From an uncultured Clostridia bacterium (lineage in GTDB: Bacteria > Bacillota_A > Clostridia > TANB77 > CAG-508): DNA of 7,900 bases. Below, piece after piece: positions 6,783-7,900 of this stretch. The stretch spans positions 1 to 7,900 of the forward strand of contig CANQXO010000061.1 of the NCBI GenBank assembly GCA_947627825.1, read 5' to 3'. Position 1 is the stretch's first letter. Each line of letters starts with the position of its first letter. The position numbers were made by a program, and so were the translations under genes. The notes beneath the pieces were generated by a model that had not been told where the DNA came from, searched no databases, and saw nothing but the letters and a program-made list of their open reading frames with translations.

Positions 6783-7484
6783 TTATTCTTTTACTTCTCG
6801 AATTAAAATGATTGGCGTTTGTTGGTTAGATTGTCCTGCTGGGTTATCCTTTATTAATGCTTTTAATTCGTCTATATCTTTTTCAACTGAATCGGCTTTT
6901 CCTAATATTTCTACATTAAGATCGTTTGCATCAACTATCATTGATTTTATTCCCAACTTTTCATAAATTTCATTGCATACTGAACCCGGGTTTTCTGGGT
7001 TTAATATTCCCATATCTAAATATTCTTGATATGCTCCTCCATAAAATCCATCTATTCCAGCAACTTCTTGTCCTAATATTTCATAGAAAATTCCCTTTTT
7101 ATGAAATAGCTTTCCTATTCCGGCACAAATAGCTGCAAAAATTACTTTTAGTTTACCACAAAGCATAATTGCAACTTGCATTTTGTATGGATTTCTAACT
7201 CCATATCCATGTGGTGTTATTACTACAAATTTAGATAGGAATTTTGCAGTCCAACTTAATTTCATATCTTTTTTATAAATTACTCTACCTTGACAAAGTG
7301 CAATAATTTTTTCACTAATTGAAATTAAATCTCCCTCTTGATAAATATCTTTTACATATTTTTCTATAATATCTATATAGTTTTCATGTTCTTTCACATA
7401 GTGTGTTTTTATTGCATATCTTTCATATTGCTTTCCATTTACTTCTATTTTTATATTTTTTCCTTCATTAGCTTTTAGCTCCAT
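6783..7484 (-). CDS. CofE-like protein (F420-0:glutamate ligase family)
   Basis: 233 residues related to CofE, the GTP-dependent ligase that adds glutamate to coenzyme F420-0. Matching pieces are GDLISISEKIIALCQGRVI (51-69), GIDGFYGG (143-150, where CofE has its Asn/Asp-rich AGID segment), LNPENPGSVCNEI (161-173, like the PEDPDxSA segment), NDLNVEILG (187-195, where CofE has DTFGRPWRxG) and QQTPIILIRE (221-230). Hydrophobic stretches lie at about 104-120. Clostridia are not known F420 makers, so the real substrate is unknown, and some metal- or GTP-contacting residues of true CofE seem absent. The ATG at 7484 is the only possible start, since an in-frame TAA precedes it with no other start codon, yet no Shine-Dalgarno lies close. 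The nearest is 39 nt away beyond a hairpin. It is transcribed divergently from the gene at 7721. Confidence 0.65.
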   Translation of the reverse strand: MELKANEGKNIKIEVNGKQYERYAIKTHYVKEHENYIDIIEKYVKDIYQEGDLISISEKIIALCQGRVIYKKDMKLSWTAKFLSKFVVITPHGYGVRNPYKMQVAIMLCGKLKVIFAAICAGIGKLFHKKGIFYEILGQEVAGIDGFYGGAYQEYLDMGILNPENPGSVCNEIYEKLGIKSMIVDANDLNVEILGKADSVEKDIDELKALIKDNPAGQSNQQTPIILIREVKE

Positions 7485-7492
7485 TTTTGTAC

Positions 7493-7520
7493 ATATGTTA
7501 GTTTTTTATTACTAACATAT
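7493..7520 (-). promoter_or_regulatory. Perfect hairpin between SD and start codon
   Basis: ATATGTTAGT (7493-7502) and ACTAACATAT (7511-7520) make a perfect 10-bp stem with an 8-nt loop. It lies between GGAGG (7524-7528) and the CofE-like ATG (7484). If it folds, the distance from GGAGG to ATG shrinks from 39 to 11 nt, the same spacing as used by the gene at 7721. The hairpin could therefore present the start codon or regulate it. Confidence 0.6.
7498..7518 (-). CDS. Possible six-codon leader ORF
   Basis: ATG at 7516-7518 stands 5 nt after GGAGG (7524-7528), an ideal spacing, and reads MLVIKN then TAA. It covers most of the hairpin, so a ribosome translating it would melt the stem. It ends 13 nt before the ATG of the CofE-like gene, close enough for re-initiation. 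It could instead be a chance ATG, with the Shine-Dalgarno serving the main gene through the folded hairpin. Confidence 0.35.
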   Translation of the reverse strand: MLVIKN

Positions 7521-7523
7521 TTC

Positions 7524-7528
7524 CCTCC
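7524..7528 (-). promoter_or_regulatory. Displaced Shine-Dalgarno of the CofE-like gene
   Basis: AAAAGGAGGG is a strong site, but its GGAGG core is 39 nt from the main ATG in linear distance and 5 nt from the six-codon ORF. It is the only Shine-Dalgarno in this leader. Confidence 0.75.
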
Positions 7529-7552
7529 TTTTACATTTTATCTTTTCGACTT

Positions 7553-7582
7553 ATTATACTACACTACTATTTTTATATACAA
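7553..7582 (-). promoter_or_regulatory. Candidate promoter of the CofE-like gene
   Basis: Minus strand TATAAT (7553-7558) with a weak TTGTAT (7577-7582) 18 bp upstream. The start site would be near 7546, giving a leader of about 62 nt that contains the Shine-Dalgarno and hairpin. The perfect -10 and its position upstream of the Shine-Dalgarno support it; the -35 is poor. Confidence 0.5.
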
Positions 7583-7623
7583 GCTTTTCTTCATATTTTT
7601 TTCATATTTCTTAACAATTTCTA

Positions 7624-7652
7624 TTGAATTTATTTTATATTTATTATAGTAT
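7624..7652 (+). promoter_or_regulatory. Candidate promoter of the Lys-rich gene
   Basis: Plus strand TTGAAT (7624-7629) is followed by TATAGT (7645-7650, spacer 15) or TAGTAT (7647-7652, spacer 17). Neither pair is ideal. Some promoter is expected here, because the gene at 7721 has a strong ribosome-binding site and its neighbour points away. Confidence 0.35.
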
Positions 7653-7720
7653 TATATAAGTATTATTAAACGAATTTTTAAACAGAATTTTATTGTACTA
7701 CAAAGGAGGAAAATTTTAAG

Positions 7721-7900
7721 ATGCCAAAGAAAGCAAAAGACTCTGAAACACAACAAGAAACAGAAGTTAAAATTACTAAAACAAAAAATGCAGTAAAAAA
7801 TAGTAAAATTAAAAAAACAGTAAAAAAAGATTCTAAAAAAGTAGAAAAAAAGGTTCCTAGAAAAAAATTAGAGACCACTTCTTTTGATGCAAAAAAGGAA
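7721..7900 (+). CDS. Lys-rich protein, N-terminal 60 residues, partial
   Basis: The frame opens at ATG after AAAGGAGG (7702-7709; GGAGG core 11 nt from ATG) and is still open at the window edge. The first 60 residues begin MPKKAKDSETQQETEVKI and are about one third Lys, with Thr, Glu, Ser and Val and no hydrophobic segment. They look like a disordered, strongly basic tail. Such Lys-rich N-termini precede various domains in clostridia (for example nucleic-acid-binding proteins or DUF4912-type proteins), and the domain that would tell is outside the window. No family can be assigned. The opposite strand is also open here but has no ribosome-binding site, and the Lys-rich reading is clearly the better one. 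Confidence 0.8.
   Translation, partial: MPKKAKDSETQQETEVKITKTKNAVKNSKIKKTVKKDSKKVEKKVPRKKLETTSFDAKKE

Noticed and set aside
7690..7878. Minus-strand open frame rich in Phe, opposite the Lys-rich gene
   Set aside because: It is the complement of AAA-rich codons, has no Shine-Dalgarno, and the plus-strand frame has a strong one.

Overview
The window is very AT-rich, uses strong GGAGG ribosome-binding sites and carries a clostridial-type SecA (910 residues, a long insertion in the second nucleotide-binding domain, and a C-terminal CxCx8CH zinc motif). Together with a CofE-like protein of the kind seen in Firmicutes, this points to a low-GC Clostridia-class Firmicute. Species cannot be told from the sequence.

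Layout from right to left, because almost everything lies on the minus strand. At 7721-7900 a Lys-rich protein begins on the plus strand and runs off the window. Diverging from it is a CofE-like (F420-0:glutamate ligase family) gene at 6783-7484. Its only strong Shine-Dalgarno lies far upstream, beyond a perfect 10-bp hairpin and a six-codon leader ORF. A second inverted repeat with the same arm sequence follows the gene. Next is secA (3833-6565) with its own promoter; its start is fixed at 6565 by an AGGAGG site. Downstream of secA lies a 53-codon relic that begins like peptidase E (family S51) and ends inside an intrinsic terminator with a GAAA loop (3556-3575).

From about 3540 leftwards the window looks accessory. 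A sharp promoter (TTGACT-17-TATAAT), followed by operator-like GATAGGTA repeats, drives a 331-residue protein. Its C-terminal two thirds read as a cholera/pertussis-type ADP-ribosyltransferase, but with His where the family has its catalytic Arg. A 175-bp spacer follows, holding a possible 42-residue Cys-containing ORF whose stop overlaps the start of a 532-residue ABC exporter (609-2207). The last 608 bp hold no convincing gene. They contain a 16-bp direct repeat with promoter-like sequence, decayed coding-like stretches, hairpins and a strong bidirectional terminator-like inverted repeat at 13-50.

The right half is housekeeping: protein export by SecA and a CofE-like enzyme of unknown local role. 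The left half may be a small cassette of transferase plus exporter placed behind secA. Variants of one motif (core AA[C/T]AAATTGG[C/G]AACA) lie in the spacers on either side of the two genes. Whether the two genes act together is inference: no immunity protein, antitoxin, integrase or transposase is visible.
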